Source of the DNA: CAYPHY01 sp964410625
GTDB lineage: Bacteria; Chloroflexota; Anaerolineae; Promineifilales; Promineifilaceae
DNA: 64,000 nucleotides
Assembly (NCBI GenBank): GCA_964410625.1
Contig: CAYPHY010000018.1
Span: 1-64,000 of the forward strand
Direction: 5' to 3'
Both the position numbers and the translations under genes were made by a program. The number at the start of each line of letters is the position of its first letter. The first letter of the stretch is position 1. Of the stretch, positions 48,873 to 57,182 are shown piece by piece. The notes beneath the pieces were generated by a model. That model made no database searches. It saw only the letters and a list, made by a program, of their open reading frames with translations, and had not been told where the DNA came from.

Positions 48873-50648
48873 ATGTATACGGAAAATCAAAAGCGAAATA
48901 GTAATCGAAGACCCGTCCTGCTCATTCTCCTGCTCTCGCTCATCGCACTGCTGGTCGTGTTGGCGCGTTGCATAAACCAACGACTGGACTTGGAATTCCC
49001 CGATCCGGCAGAGGGTGATTGCTCCAATTGTATCCTCCAGGATGAACGAGAAGCGGAGTTGCCGGAGATCGAACTGGATGAGACTTTGACCTATGTGCCA
49101 AACCAACTAATCCTGACCGGCCTGGGCAGCGATTTGGAACTGGTGGTTCAGGAAGTCAACAATCGCGGTGTGCCGCTGGAACTGGTGATTGATGAAACAC
49201 TGGAATACCTGCCGCGAGATGATAGCCAGCAACAACAATTGGATACATCGGCTACGGACATTACGGCCGCTCCCTCTGCCACCCAATTCAACCGTCTCCC
49301 TGATGTGCAACTAAACCTCTACCGGCTGGACCCCGAAAGCGGTGTTGAGCTTGGGGAAGCATTTAGCGTGTTGGCGGCAACGATCAGAGAACTGAACTCA
49401 GGCCAATTGCAGGGGCATGTATTTGCCGATCTCAACTATGTGACCCGCTTTTGGGTGACGGGTGCGCCTTGGGGGATTGATGGTGCGCCCTGGGGAATAG
49501 ATGGGGCTCCGTGGGGGATTGATGGCGCACGATGGGGAATCAATGGTAAGCCCATCACCGACCCGAACGTACAGATTGCGGCCGATACCTATTGGAGGCA
49601 GTGGACATTTGGATCTGAGCAAGGCGTTGGCTTAATGGATTCCGATGGCGAGACACGCACGATCAGGGCGACCGGTCGCGGCGTGCGCGTGGTCGTTTTG
49701 GATACCTCGCCCTTTTCTGAGCCAGCTCAATACTCATTGACTGATTGGATGGCCCCACCGGCTTTATCCATAGCTGTTTCCCATCCGGTGACTCTGCCAA
49801 CCTCGGACGCAACGTATGACCTCAGCGACCACGGCCTCTTTGTGGCCGGGTTGATTTATGCGGTTGCGCCGGAGAGCGAGATCCATCTGCTGCGCGTGCT
49901 GAATGACCAGGGCAAGGGCGATCTGCACAGTTTGTTGCGCGGCCTCAACAGCGCCATCGAAAAGCGGTTGACCGAGACCGGCTCGTTGCAGAACACGGTC
50001 TTTAATTTTAGCCTGACGATCAAGCCGGACGCGGCCGAAGGTGTTGAACCGCTGCCCCCGGAGGCTATTGCTGCCATCAAAGCCCTGACTGAAATAGCTG
50101 GCTATGCACCAGGGACGTTCCCTGTTCCGGCGTTGGATGTGCCGATGGAGATCATTCGCCAACAAGGTGGGGTGGTTGTTGCGGCTGGTGGCAATAACTC
50201 ATATGATGATCCGCCATCCCAACCGGAACCAGCGGGTTTACCTGCCGCGTATCCGCAGGTGATTGGCGTGGAGGCGGGAAACCAGGCCGGGGAGCGCTCT
50301 TGCTATAGCAATCAGGCGGCCGTTGGCAATGGTGACCTCCGCGCACCGGGCGGCGACGGCGGCCCACCAGCCAATGAATCCACACCCACACCAGATGGGG
50401 AAACGGCCAATTGTATGCCGCGCCACTACACCTGTGACACGAGTTCGGCCGATTGTCCTTATGGAGTGATCTCAATGACGCTCAATGCCCATAAAGGCTT
50501 TGCTTACTGGGTGGGCAGTTCCTTTGCCACTCCCCTGGTCAGTGGCCTGGCCGCGTTGGAACTGCAATCCGGAACCCCTCCCGGCGATGTTGCGGCCGAT
50601 GTCGCCCTGCAAAACGGCATCATTAACATCCCTGGTAGTTTAGAGTGA
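48873..50648 (+). CDS. membrane-anchored S8 (subtilisin-like) serine protease
   Basis: 591 residues. The N-terminal anchor RRPVLLILLLSLIALLVVLA is followed by a cysteine-bearing stalk; RC does not fit a lipobox. A prodomain-like region of about 170 residues (TYVPNQLILTG...) ends in four GAPWGID-type heptads (49461-49544). The catalytic domain has Asp277 (VVVLDTS), His320 (DHGLFVAGLI) and Ser550 (GSSFATPLVSG), with the oxyanion Asn probably in the AAGGNNS region. All three residues are intact. Expected to be exported and to act outside the cytoplasm. It follows the CHAT gene by 179 bp and probably belongs to the same module. ATG has AAGGA upstream. Confidence 0.92.
   Translation: MYTENQKRNSNRRPVLLILLLSLIALLVVLARCINQRLDLEFPDPAEGDCSNCILQDEREAELPEIELDETLTYVPNQLILTGLGSDLELVVQEVNNRGVPLELVIDETLEYLPRDDSQQQQLDTSATDITAAPSATQFNRLPDVQLNLYRLDPESGVELGEAFSVLAATIRELNSGQLQGHVFADLNYVTRFWVTGAPWGIDGAPWGIDGAPWGIDGARWGINGKPITDPNVQIAADTYWRQWTFGSEQGVGLMDSDGETRTIRATGRGVRVVVLDTSPFSEPAQYSLTDWMAPPALSIAVSHPVTLPTSDATYDLSDHGLFVAGLIYAVAPESEIHLLRVLNDQGKGDLHSLLRGLNSAIEKRLTETGSLQNTVFNFSLTIKPDAAEGVEPLPPEAIAAIKALTEIAGYAPGTFPVPALDVPMEIIRQQGGVVVAAGGNNSYDDPPSQPEPAGLPAAYPQVIGVEAGNQAGERSCYSNQAAVGNGDLRAPGGDGGPPANESTPTPDGETANCMPRHYTCDTSSADCPYGVISMTLNAHKGFAYWVGSSFATPLVSGLAALELQSGTPPGDVAADVALQNGIINIPGSLE
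49461..49544. repeat. four tandem 21-bp repeats encoding GAPWGID
   Basis: Units ggtgcgccttgggggattgat and variants; the fourth unit reads GARWGIN. Synonymous differences between units are numerous (gggggattgat vs ggggaatagat), so the amino-acid pattern is under selection rather than freshly copied. Confidence 0.9.
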
Positions 50649-50732
50649 GGAGTGGGGAGTGGCGAGTGAAGGGCAGTACGCTTCACGTGCCACTCCCCAC
50701 TTCCCACTCTCTACTCCTCTCTCGCCACTCTT
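50645..50732. repeat. family F hairpin at the GrpB C-terminus
   Basis: GTGGGGAGTGGC (50652-50663) pairs with GCCACTCCCCAC (50689-50700). The right side continues into cccactctctactcctctctcgcc, which encodes the last residues of GrpB on the minus strand (EWRERSREWEVGSGT). Confidence 0.8.
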
Positions 50733-51249
50733 TCGCTTTTAGCTCAACAGCCTGGATAAAGTCGGATTTACCGTTGGTATAGTTTGCTCGTTCATGGCGG
50801 AAGCGTTCGGCTAATCCTTGTTTGAGCTGGACATATTGCGCGGCCGTTTCCGGGTGGGCGATCAAATAGTCGCGGAAGTCGAGATGGCGTTCCACTTCCG
50901 GGTTGTCCGGTTCATAGACATGGACATGGTGGGTGCGGTCGCCCTCGGCGTTGCGCTTGGAGAAGAAGCGGCGGCCGGCGATGCCAAATTCCCCTTTCGG
51001 CGCATAACCAAGCCCGATCATCGCCTCATTCAACTCATCCACCTTGCTGATGTCGGGGACGGTGATCATGATGTCAATGATCGGCTTGGCTTCCAGACCA
51101 GGGACGGCCGTGCTGCCAACATGGTACATATCTAATAGTTGATCACCAAAGATGGGCAACAGCCGTTCCGCCTCTTGCCGGTACATCTCCGGCCAGGCTG
51201 GATCATAAGGGACAACAATAATAGTGACAGGGAGTTCTTCCATATTCAT
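50683..51249 (-). CDS. GrpB family protein
   Basis: About 188 residues. The nucleotidyltransferase-like signature MYHVGSTAVPGLEAKPIIDIMITV, with GRRFFSKR and HVHVYEPDNPEVERHLDFRDYL, is that of GrpB/DUF1267 proteins (adenylyl-transferase fold). Function unknown; members are sometimes linked to CoaE. I chose ATG 51249 (or 51243), because longer in-frame starts would reach to within a few bases of the divergent kinase gene. The C-terminal tail comes from the family F repeat. Confidence 0.88.
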   Translation of the reverse strand: MNMEELPVTIIVVPYDPAWPEMYRQEAERLLPIFGDQLLDMYHVGSTAVPGLEAKPIIDIMITVPDISKVDELNEAMIGLGYAPKGEFGIAGRRFFSKRNAEGDRTHHVHVYEPDNPEVERHLDFRDYLIAHPETAAQYVQLKQGLAERFRHERANYTNGKSDFIQAVELKAKEWRERSREWEVGSGT

Positions 51250-51330
51250 CTTAGGGCGTTGAGCAGGCGCTGTTTCCAGAACTGGCGCACCGTTGTTTGT
51301 CTCTGCCAGTAGATTATATATGATCATCCA

Positions 51331-52248
51331 ATGAATTCCATTCCTACACTTCCAAAATCGTTTCAACAAACAATTATTGAGGTATGGGAAGAAGAGGGCA
51401 AGGCGTGGCTGGAGCGATTGCCAGCGGCCGTGGCTGAATTTGAGCAACGCTGGTCGCTGGTGGTTCACCCGCCTTTCCCCAATCTCTCCTATAACTATGT
51501 CGCTCCGGCGACGACGAATGACGGCCGTGAGGTGGTGCTGAAGCTAGGTGTGCCACGAGAGGAGATCGTCACCGAGATTGAGGCGTTAAGGCTATACGAC
51601 GGCCGGGGTATGGTGCAATTGTTGGCTGCCGATACAGAGGAAGGGGTGTTGCTGCTCGAACGCCTGCGGCCGGGGAGGGAGATTGTTGAGCTTGATGATG
51701 AAACGGCGACGGAGATGGCGGCAGCGGTGATGCAACGGTTTTGGCGGCCGGTGCCGGAAAATCACTCCTTTCCTACAGTCGAGCGATGGGCGAAGGGGAT
51801 GGAACGATTGCGGACCACGTTTGACGGCGGGACGGGGCCATTTCCGCAGCGGTTGGTGGCGACGGCCGAGGGTTTGTTTGCTGATCTGCTCCGTTCAATG
51901 GCCGAGCCGGTGTTGTTGCATGGGGATTTGCACCATTACAACATTTTGTCGGCCGAGCGCGAACCGTGGCTGGCGATTGATCCGAAAGGGGTCGTAGGTG
52001 AACCGGCCTATGAGCTTGGGGCGTGGCTACGGAATCCCGTCCCCCATGTTTTCTCCTGGTCGGACGCGCGACAAGTGACGGCACGGCGCGTTGACCAATT
52101 CGCCGACCTCTTGCAACTGGATCGACAGCGGATTATCGGCTGGGGCATTGCCCAGGCGGTGTTGTCGGCGTGGTGGAATTATGAGGATAACGGCCGAGGG
52201 TGGGAGCCGGTATTAGCTTGTGCGGAGTGGTTGTTGTTATTGACATGA
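51331..52248 (+). CDS. aminoglycoside 6-phosphotransferase-like kinase
   Basis: 305 residues, APH(6)/hydroxyurea-kinase-like (PF04655 type). Glycine-rich N-lobe SYNYVAPATTNDGREVVLKLG with the Lys in VVLKLG, EIEALRLYDGRGMVQLLAAD, then the catalytic Brenner loop VLLHGDLHHYNIL and metal motif AIDPKGVVGEPAYELGAWLRNP. It could inactivate streptomycin or phosphorylate a natural substrate such as a sugar; context does not decide. It is divergent from GrpB with about 81 bp between starts. Confidence 0.88.
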   Translation: MNSIPTLPKSFQQTIIEVWEEEGKAWLERLPAAVAEFEQRWSLVVHPPFPNLSYNYVAPATTNDGREVVLKLGVPREEIVTEIEALRLYDGRGMVQLLAADTEEGVLLLERLRPGREIVELDDETATEMAAAVMQRFWRPVPENHSFPTVERWAKGMERLRTTFDGGTGPFPQRLVATAEGLFADLLRSMAEPVLLHGDLHHYNILSAEREPWLAIDPKGVVGEPAYELGAWLRNPVPHVFSWSDARQVTARRVDQFADLLQLDRQRIIGWGIAQAVLSAWWNYEDNGRGWEPVLACAEWLLLLT

Positions 52249-52278
52249 TGAGTGTCCTCATGTTAGCATTGCCGCAAA

Positions 52279-52596
52279 ATGGAACGTCGCGAATACTTTA
52301 TTTCGTTACCCGAAGATGTTGCGATTCGAGTTTCATACTCCAAGGATCACGGCCGAATATTAAGATTCGTGGCACAGCTTGAAGCATACATTGATGAAGT
52401 TTGGCAACCCATAACACGTTACGATAATGCCCATCACTTTGTGCATCGGGATGATTTGAAGCCTGATGGTACGCAGATTAAGACGCCGTCTATGGCTTTT
52501 GTCAACAACGAAGAAGCCTTAAACTATGCTATTCGGGATTTACGAGTGAATGCGCGATTCTATGTTGATAGGTATTTACAATGGCAGAACCAATAG
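52279..52596 (+). CDS. small hypothetical protein (DUF7718-like)
   Basis: 105 residues: MERREYFISLPEDVAIRVSY, then LRFVAQLEAYIDEVWQPITRYDNAHHFVHRDDLKPDG. The layout, with a conserved W-x-x-(I/V)-x-R-(Y/F)-D-(N/T)-xH-xx-xH-x-D, is that of a small family frequently encoded beside DUF5647-like proteins. Function unknown. It overlaps the next gene by 16 bases, suggesting an operon. Confidence 0.7.
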   Translation: MERREYFISLPEDVAIRVSYSKDHGRILRFVAQLEAYIDEVWQPITRYDNAHHFVHRDDLKPDGTQIKTPSMAFVNNEEALNYAIRDLRVNARFYVDRYLQWQNQ

Positions 52597-52871
52597 AGGC
52601 AATAGATATTTCTGAAAAAGTCTTTGAACTCACAGAGCAGTTCAACCAGTACGTCTTTGAGCATCCTGAGATTCTTGATGATATCCCAGATAAGGCGATG
52701 TTAGTTTTTTTGGATGCCGATGACCCTGCGTTTAACGAAGCAAACATCAGACTTGCTGATTCCAGTCCAGGTCGAGCAAATAGCCTGCGTGTTTACATTA
52801 AAATGCAAAAGCATGTTCGTATGGTAGAGAGGATCGACTGGGAACCGGAAGTTCTCTTGTCGCCTCAGTGA
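52581..52871 (+). CDS. small hypothetical protein (DUF5647-like)
   Basis: 96 residues: ISEKVFELTEQFNQYVFEHPEILDDIPDKAMLVFLDADDPAFNEANIRLA. Its acidic helix and L(V/I)xL(D/P) strand match a small DUF5647-like family. The ATG lies inside the end of the previous gene. The coupling and size resemble toxin-antitoxin pairs, but no known toxin fold can be read; function unknown. Confidence 0.68.
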   Translation: MAEPIEAIDISEKVFELTEQFNQYVFEHPEILDDIPDKAMLVFLDADDPAFNEANIRLADSSPGRANSLRVYIKMQKHVRMVERIDWEPEVLLSPQ

Positions 52872-52896
52872 GTAACTATTCATCAGAGGGAAAAGT

Positions 52897-54546
52897 GTGA
52901 GCCGAGTGATTCGCGCCCCGCGGGGGACAACGTTACATTGTAAGGGCTGGTTGCAAGAGGCGGCTTACCGCATGTTGCAGAATAATCTTGATCCGGAGGT
53001 GGCAGGCGACCCGGAGAATTTGATCGTCTATGGCGGCCGAGGCCGTGCTGCCCGCAACTGGGAAGCGTTCGACGCCATTCTCCGTTCGCTAGAGCAATTA
53101 GAAAACGACGAGACGCTGCTGGTACAGAGTGGCAAGCCGGTGGCGGTGTTTCGCACCCATGCCGACGCGCCGCGTGTGCTGATCGCCAATTCCAACATCG
53201 TCCCCCACTGGGCGACGCAGGAGAATTTTGACCGATGGGAAGCAGAAGGCTTGATCATGTATGGGCAGATGACGGCCGGAAGCTGGATCTACATCGGCAC
53301 GCAGGGTATCTTGCAGGGGACGTTTGAGACGTTTGCCGCGGCCGCTAAACAAGCAGGCTGGCCTTCGCTGAGAGGGAAGTGGGTGCTGACGGCTGGGCTG
53401 GGCGAGATGGGTGGGGCGCAACCGCTGGCGATCACGATGAATGAGGGCGTTGGCCTGGTGGTGGAGATTGATGAGTGGCGGGCGCGGCGGCGGCTGGAAC
53501 ATCGCTATATTGATGAAGTCTCGGAAGAGCTGGAAGATGCGCTGGCGCGGGTGCGCTACTATGTGGAACAGGGAGAGCCGCGCTCAATTGGCCTGATCGC
53601 CAACGCGGCCGACATCTTCCCGCAATTGTTGGAACGGGGCATCATCCCCGACGTGATCACTGACCAGACCTCAGCCCATGATTATCTGGCCTATTTCCCC
53701 CACAACCTGAGTTTTGAGGAGGGGCAGCGGCTGCGGGAGCAAGACCCACAACAATTTGCGCGGCTGTCGGCGCAATCTATGGCGCGACAGTGCGCGGCGA
53801 TGGTTGAGTTCCAGAAACGCGGCTCCATTGTCTTTGATTATGGCAATAATTTGCGCCAGCGGGCGTTTGATGAGGGGGTGACAGAGGCGTTTTCTTATCC
53901 GGGGTTTGTTCCGGCGTATGTACGGCCGCTATTTTGCGAAGGCAAGGGGCCGTTCCGTTGGGTTGCGCTCAGCGGCGACCCGGAGGACATTTACGCCACC
54001 GACCGCGCGATTTTGGAGCTGTTCCCCGATGATGCTCATCTTCATCGCTGGATCCCGATGGCCCAAGAGCGCGTCCACTTTCAGGGTTTACCGGCGCGGA
54101 TTTGCTGGTTGGGGTATGGCGAACGGGCGCGGGCGGGGTTGAAGTTCAATGAAATGGTCGCCAGCGGGGAGGTGAAGGCACCGATTGTGATCGGCCGCGA
54201 TCATCTCGACGCCGGTTCAGTTGCCAGCCCCAACCGCGAGACAGAGGGGATGTTGGATGGCTCGGATGCGATTGCCGACTGGCCGATCCTCAATGCGCTG
54301 GTCAACGCGGTCAGCGGGGCGACCTGGGTCAGCTACCATCACGGTGGCGGAGTGGGTATTGGCTATAGCCTCCATGCCGGGCAGGTGATTGTGGCTGATG
54401 GCACGCCGGAAGCGGCCGCGCGGTTAGAGCGGGTGTTGACTGTAGACCCTGGCATGGGGGTTGTTCGCCATGTGGACGCCGGTTATCAGCGGGCGATTGA
54501 TGTGGCGCGGGAGCGGGGGGTAAAGATTCCGTTACTGGAAGAATAG
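52897..54546 (+). CDS. hutU: urocanate hydratase
   Basis: 549 residues. Converts urocanate to imidazolonepropionate in histidine degradation, using tightly bound NAD+. Family motifs are clear: CKGWLQEAAYRMLQNNLDPEVA, VYGGRGRAARNWEAFDAI, LTAGLGEMGGAQPLAITMNEGVG, DQTSAHDYLAYFP, and the C-terminal VIGRDHLDAGSVASPNRETEGMLDGSDAIADWPILNALVN and HHGGGVGIGYSLHAG. Start is GTG with GAGGG upstream. hutH, hutI and hutG are not adjacent, so the pathway is scattered. Confidence 0.97.
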   Translation: MSRVIRAPRGTTLHCKGWLQEAAYRMLQNNLDPEVAGDPENLIVYGGRGRAARNWEAFDAILRSLEQLENDETLLVQSGKPVAVFRTHADAPRVLIANSNIVPHWATQENFDRWEAEGLIMYGQMTAGSWIYIGTQGILQGTFETFAAAAKQAGWPSLRGKWVLTAGLGEMGGAQPLAITMNEGVGLVVEIDEWRARRRLEHRYIDEVSEELEDALARVRYYVEQGEPRSIGLIANAADIFPQLLERGIIPDVITDQTSAHDYLAYFPHNLSFEEGQRLREQDPQQFARLSAQSMARQCAAMVEFQKRGSIVFDYGNNLRQRAFDEGVTEAFSYPGFVPAYVRPLFCEGKGPFRWVALSGDPEDIYATDRAILELFPDDAHLHRWIPMAQERVHFQGLPARICWLGYGERARAGLKFNEMVASGEVKAPIVIGRDHLDAGSVASPNRETEGMLDGSDAIADWPILNALVNAVSGATWVSYHHGGGVGIGYSLHAGQVIVADGTPEAAARLERVLTVDPGMGVVRHVDAGYQRAIDVARERGVKIPLLEE

Positions 54547-54590
54547 TTACGCGGATGACGCGGATCAAACGCGGATTACGCGGATTCTGG
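54546..54590. repeat. family E repeat
   Basis: tacgcggatgacgcggatcaaacgcggattacgcggattctgg, directly after hutU stop. Confidence 0.65.
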
Positions 54591-54697
54591 CTTGGATAAC
54601 GTGGGGATCGCGTAGAGGAACGGGGTTGTTGCCGCTTGGTAGCGACCCTGTTTTTGATCTAAAATGACGCCATATTGACACTATTCCAGAGGATAAG

Positions 54698-54822
54698 AGC
54701 TTACGCAGCTTAGAATTTTTCGATACGAATAACACGAATTTCACGAAAAGAATCGAGTAAAATTCGTGTTATTCGGACGCAAAGCATGTGTCCATTCGTG
54801 TCAAAATGCGTGAGTCCTATAG
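54698..54822. repeat. family D long inverted repeat, second copy with conserved ends
   Basis: cttacgcag ... tgcgtgagtcct resemble the ends of the element at 21190-21314. Inside are gatacgaataacacgaatttcacgaa and its complement aattcgtgttattcg. The element abuts the lipoprotein start. Confidence 0.75.
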
Positions 54823-54837
54823 ATGAAAGGTGATGAG

Positions 54838-56997
54838 ATGGCGAGAATAAATATGGTGTCCTATGTTATACTGCTGACTGTTGGGCTGCTGATGTTAATT
54901 TTAGCAGCCTGCACGGCCGAATCGGAGCCGGAAGTGACGCTTGAGCCGATGACGGCCGTTGAAGAAACATCTGTCCCGGAACCAACAGTGACGAGCGAAC
55001 CAACGGAGACGGCCGAGGAAATGCCCTCGCCTACCCCTGAGCCGCTTCCTCTCATGTCGCCCACCCCGGTCCCCCAACCAACGGCCGGGGAAGGTGAACA
55101 GTTGCCGGTGGTCGAGGAGCTTGCTTTTACGGTTAGCGAACAGTATGGCGGCGTTCCCCATGCGCTGGCCGTGGATGGCACGACGGTCTATGTGGGCTTT
55201 GGGCCACGACTGTTTGTGTTGGACGCCAGCGATAGCGCCAATCCGCAACTATTGGGGCAAAGCGAGCCGTTGCCCGACATCATTCGTGGCGTGGAAGTGG
55301 CGGATGGGTTGGCTTATCTGGCTGGCGGCCGTGGTGGGTTGATTGTGCTAGATGTGGCTGATCCGTTGAATCTGACAACGGTTAGCGAGGGGCCGAATTA
55401 TGCTGGAGCCGACCAGCCATCGGCCGAAGCCGTTGATCTGGTCGGCGACACTGCCTACGTAACTGATTTTAACCGGATGGATGGCTCGACTGAACTTTTA
55501 CGCTTTGACATCAGCGACCCCGCAGCCCCTGCCTTGATGGATACCCTCGAATTGGCAGCAGGTGAAAGCGCTGTCGTTGACGATGGCGTGATCATTGTTA
55601 CCAGCACCGGCCGGTTGGAGCTTCGGGACGCGACCGAGCCAACGGCCGTTTTGAGTGAGATCGCCTTAGCCAGCGGTGCATTTGCCAGCCGGGTTGTTGT
55701 CCATGAAAACACGCTGATCGTGGCCGAGACGGGGGAAAGCAATGGCGTTGAGCGATTCGACATTAGCAATCCGGCGGAGCCGGTTGCGTTAGGAGAACTC
55801 GCCACGATGGAATTCTTTTTCATCAGTGGCAGCGCGACCGATGGGCAGACGCTATTTCTGGAGACGACTTTTGGTGAATTTGGGCATTGTGGTTCGGAGA
55901 TTCACTCGATAGGTTTGAGTGGTGAGACACCACAACTGCTCAATAGAATTGACCCGGAAAATTGTATTACTGAGTTGGCGCTTGCAGGCCGTACCCTCTT
56001 TGTAGCTGGCCGCAGTGGCTTGCAACTGTATGACACCAGCGATCCGGCCAGCCTGACGCTAATCAGCCAGTTCAGAAACCCGGCCGGTTTTCATGGCGCG
56101 GAGAGCATCGCTGTACGTGATGGGCTCGGTTATGTTTTGGCCGGTGAAGGGCGTAGCTTCGATATTGCCACAATTCATCTCGATCAGCCTGATCAACTTG
56201 CTGGTGAGCGCGTGACGGTTGGCACAGAAACGCTGCTGGATTTATTCATCACCGGAGATACATTGGTGGCACAGGTGTGGATGGGTGGCCTGAACACGCT
56301 CGACATCGCTGAGCCGGCCACGCCGCAATTGCTGCATCAGGCGGTGCTGGGTGACCTGCTGACCGGCGATTATTCGGCGTTGGCGGTTGGTGATGGGGTG
56401 GTGTATACGGCCGTGATCAGCGACACACTCGTCGGTGCAGTGGGAGCGATTGATCTGAGCGACCCGGCCAACCCCACCCTGGCCGGTGTTGTGGAAACAG
56501 GCGAATCCGTGGTGATGAGTTTAGCCCTCGGCGATGGGATGCTATTTGCGCTAACGCAGGGGGAAGTGAGTGAAATACAGTACATTGATGTCAGCCAGCC
56601 GCTACAACCACAACCGAGCGGCACCGTGCGATTGCCAGAGGCGGCCGGTCGTCTGGAGATGGTGGGCGACACACTGTTTGCCATTTGCGATGGCTTCAAC
56701 TGCCGTAACCTCTATAGCCTTGATGTGAGCGATGCCGGGAATTCCGTTCCGCCGCCCCTCGCGCAGTGGGAACTGCCGGTGGGGGCGATTGAGACAGAGA
56801 GCGATGGGGAAGCGTTCATCTATCTGATGGCGCAGGAGGATGGGATTTGGGTGCTGAATGCGGCCGATCCCGCCAACCCGTATCTGGCCGGTCGCTTCGA
56901 TATCGCCAATAACTTTGCGCGATTGGAACTAGTTGGTGATACAATTTACGCGGCCGCCTTCGACGCGGGCCTGTATGAGATTCAGATCAATCCATAA
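54838..56997 (+). CDS. LVIVD-repeat beta-propeller lipoprotein
   Basis: About 719 residues. Signal peptide YVILLTVGLLMLILAAC with lipobox LAAC. A Thr/Pro/Glu-rich stalk (about 25-95) is followed by a large beta-propeller region with many LVIVD-type blades (LFVLDASDSANPQLLGQ, LIVLDVADPLNLTTV, LQLYDTSDPASLTLI, SLDVSDAGNSV). Predicted to be a surface-exposed scaffold or binding protein; LVIVD repeats are found in many Chloroflexota surface proteins. Start chosen at 54838 since AAAGG lies just upstream; ATG 54823 is also possible. Confidence 0.88.
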   Translation: MARINMVSYVILLTVGLLMLILAACTAESEPEVTLEPMTAVEETSVPEPTVTSEPTETAEEMPSPTPEPLPLMSPTPVPQPTAGEGEQLPVVEELAFTVSEQYGGVPHALAVDGTTVYVGFGPRLFVLDASDSANPQLLGQSEPLPDIIRGVEVADGLAYLAGGRGGLIVLDVADPLNLTTVSEGPNYAGADQPSAEAVDLVGDTAYVTDFNRMDGSTELLRFDISDPAAPALMDTLELAAGESAVVDDGVIIVTSTGRLELRDATEPTAVLSEIALASGAFASRVVVHENTLIVAETGESNGVERFDISNPAEPVALGELATMEFFFISGSATDGQTLFLETTFGEFGHCGSEIHSIGLSGETPQLLNRIDPENCITELALAGRTLFVAGRSGLQLYDTSDPASLTLISQFRNPAGFHGAESIAVRDGLGYVLAGEGRSFDIATIHLDQPDQLAGERVTVGTETLLDLFITGDTLVAQVWMGGLNTLDIAEPATPQLLHQAVLGDLLTGDYSALAVGDGVVYTAVISDTLVGAVGAIDLSDPANPTLAGVVETGESVVMSLALGDGMLFALTQGEVSEIQYIDVSQPLQPQPSGTVRLPEAAGRLEMVGDTLFAICDGFNCRNLYSLDVSDAGNSVPPPLAQWELPVGAIETESDGEAFIYLMAQEDGIWVLNAADPANPYLAGRFDIANNFARLELVGDTIYAAAFDAGLYEIQINP

Positions 56998-57002
56998 CAG
57001 GG

Positions 57003-57165
57003 TAGGGCGGATGAATGCGGACCTCTGCATCTCTGTGACTGCGTTAAATCTTTCTACATAAATCTCGAATCAGCATCCATAGCAACGCTATGGATGTGAA
57101 CGGATGTTATAGCCAGGAAATCTGTGCAAATCCGTTCAATCCGTGTTATCCGTGGTTAATCATCG
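57003..57165. repeat. degenerate family E repeats between genes
   Basis: Words aacggatgttatagcc, aaatccgttcaatccgtgttatccgtggttaatc and gcggatgaatgcggacct. No gene is seen in 56998-57182. Confidence 0.5.
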
Positions 57166-57182
57166 AACGAGGAGTTTTTTCA

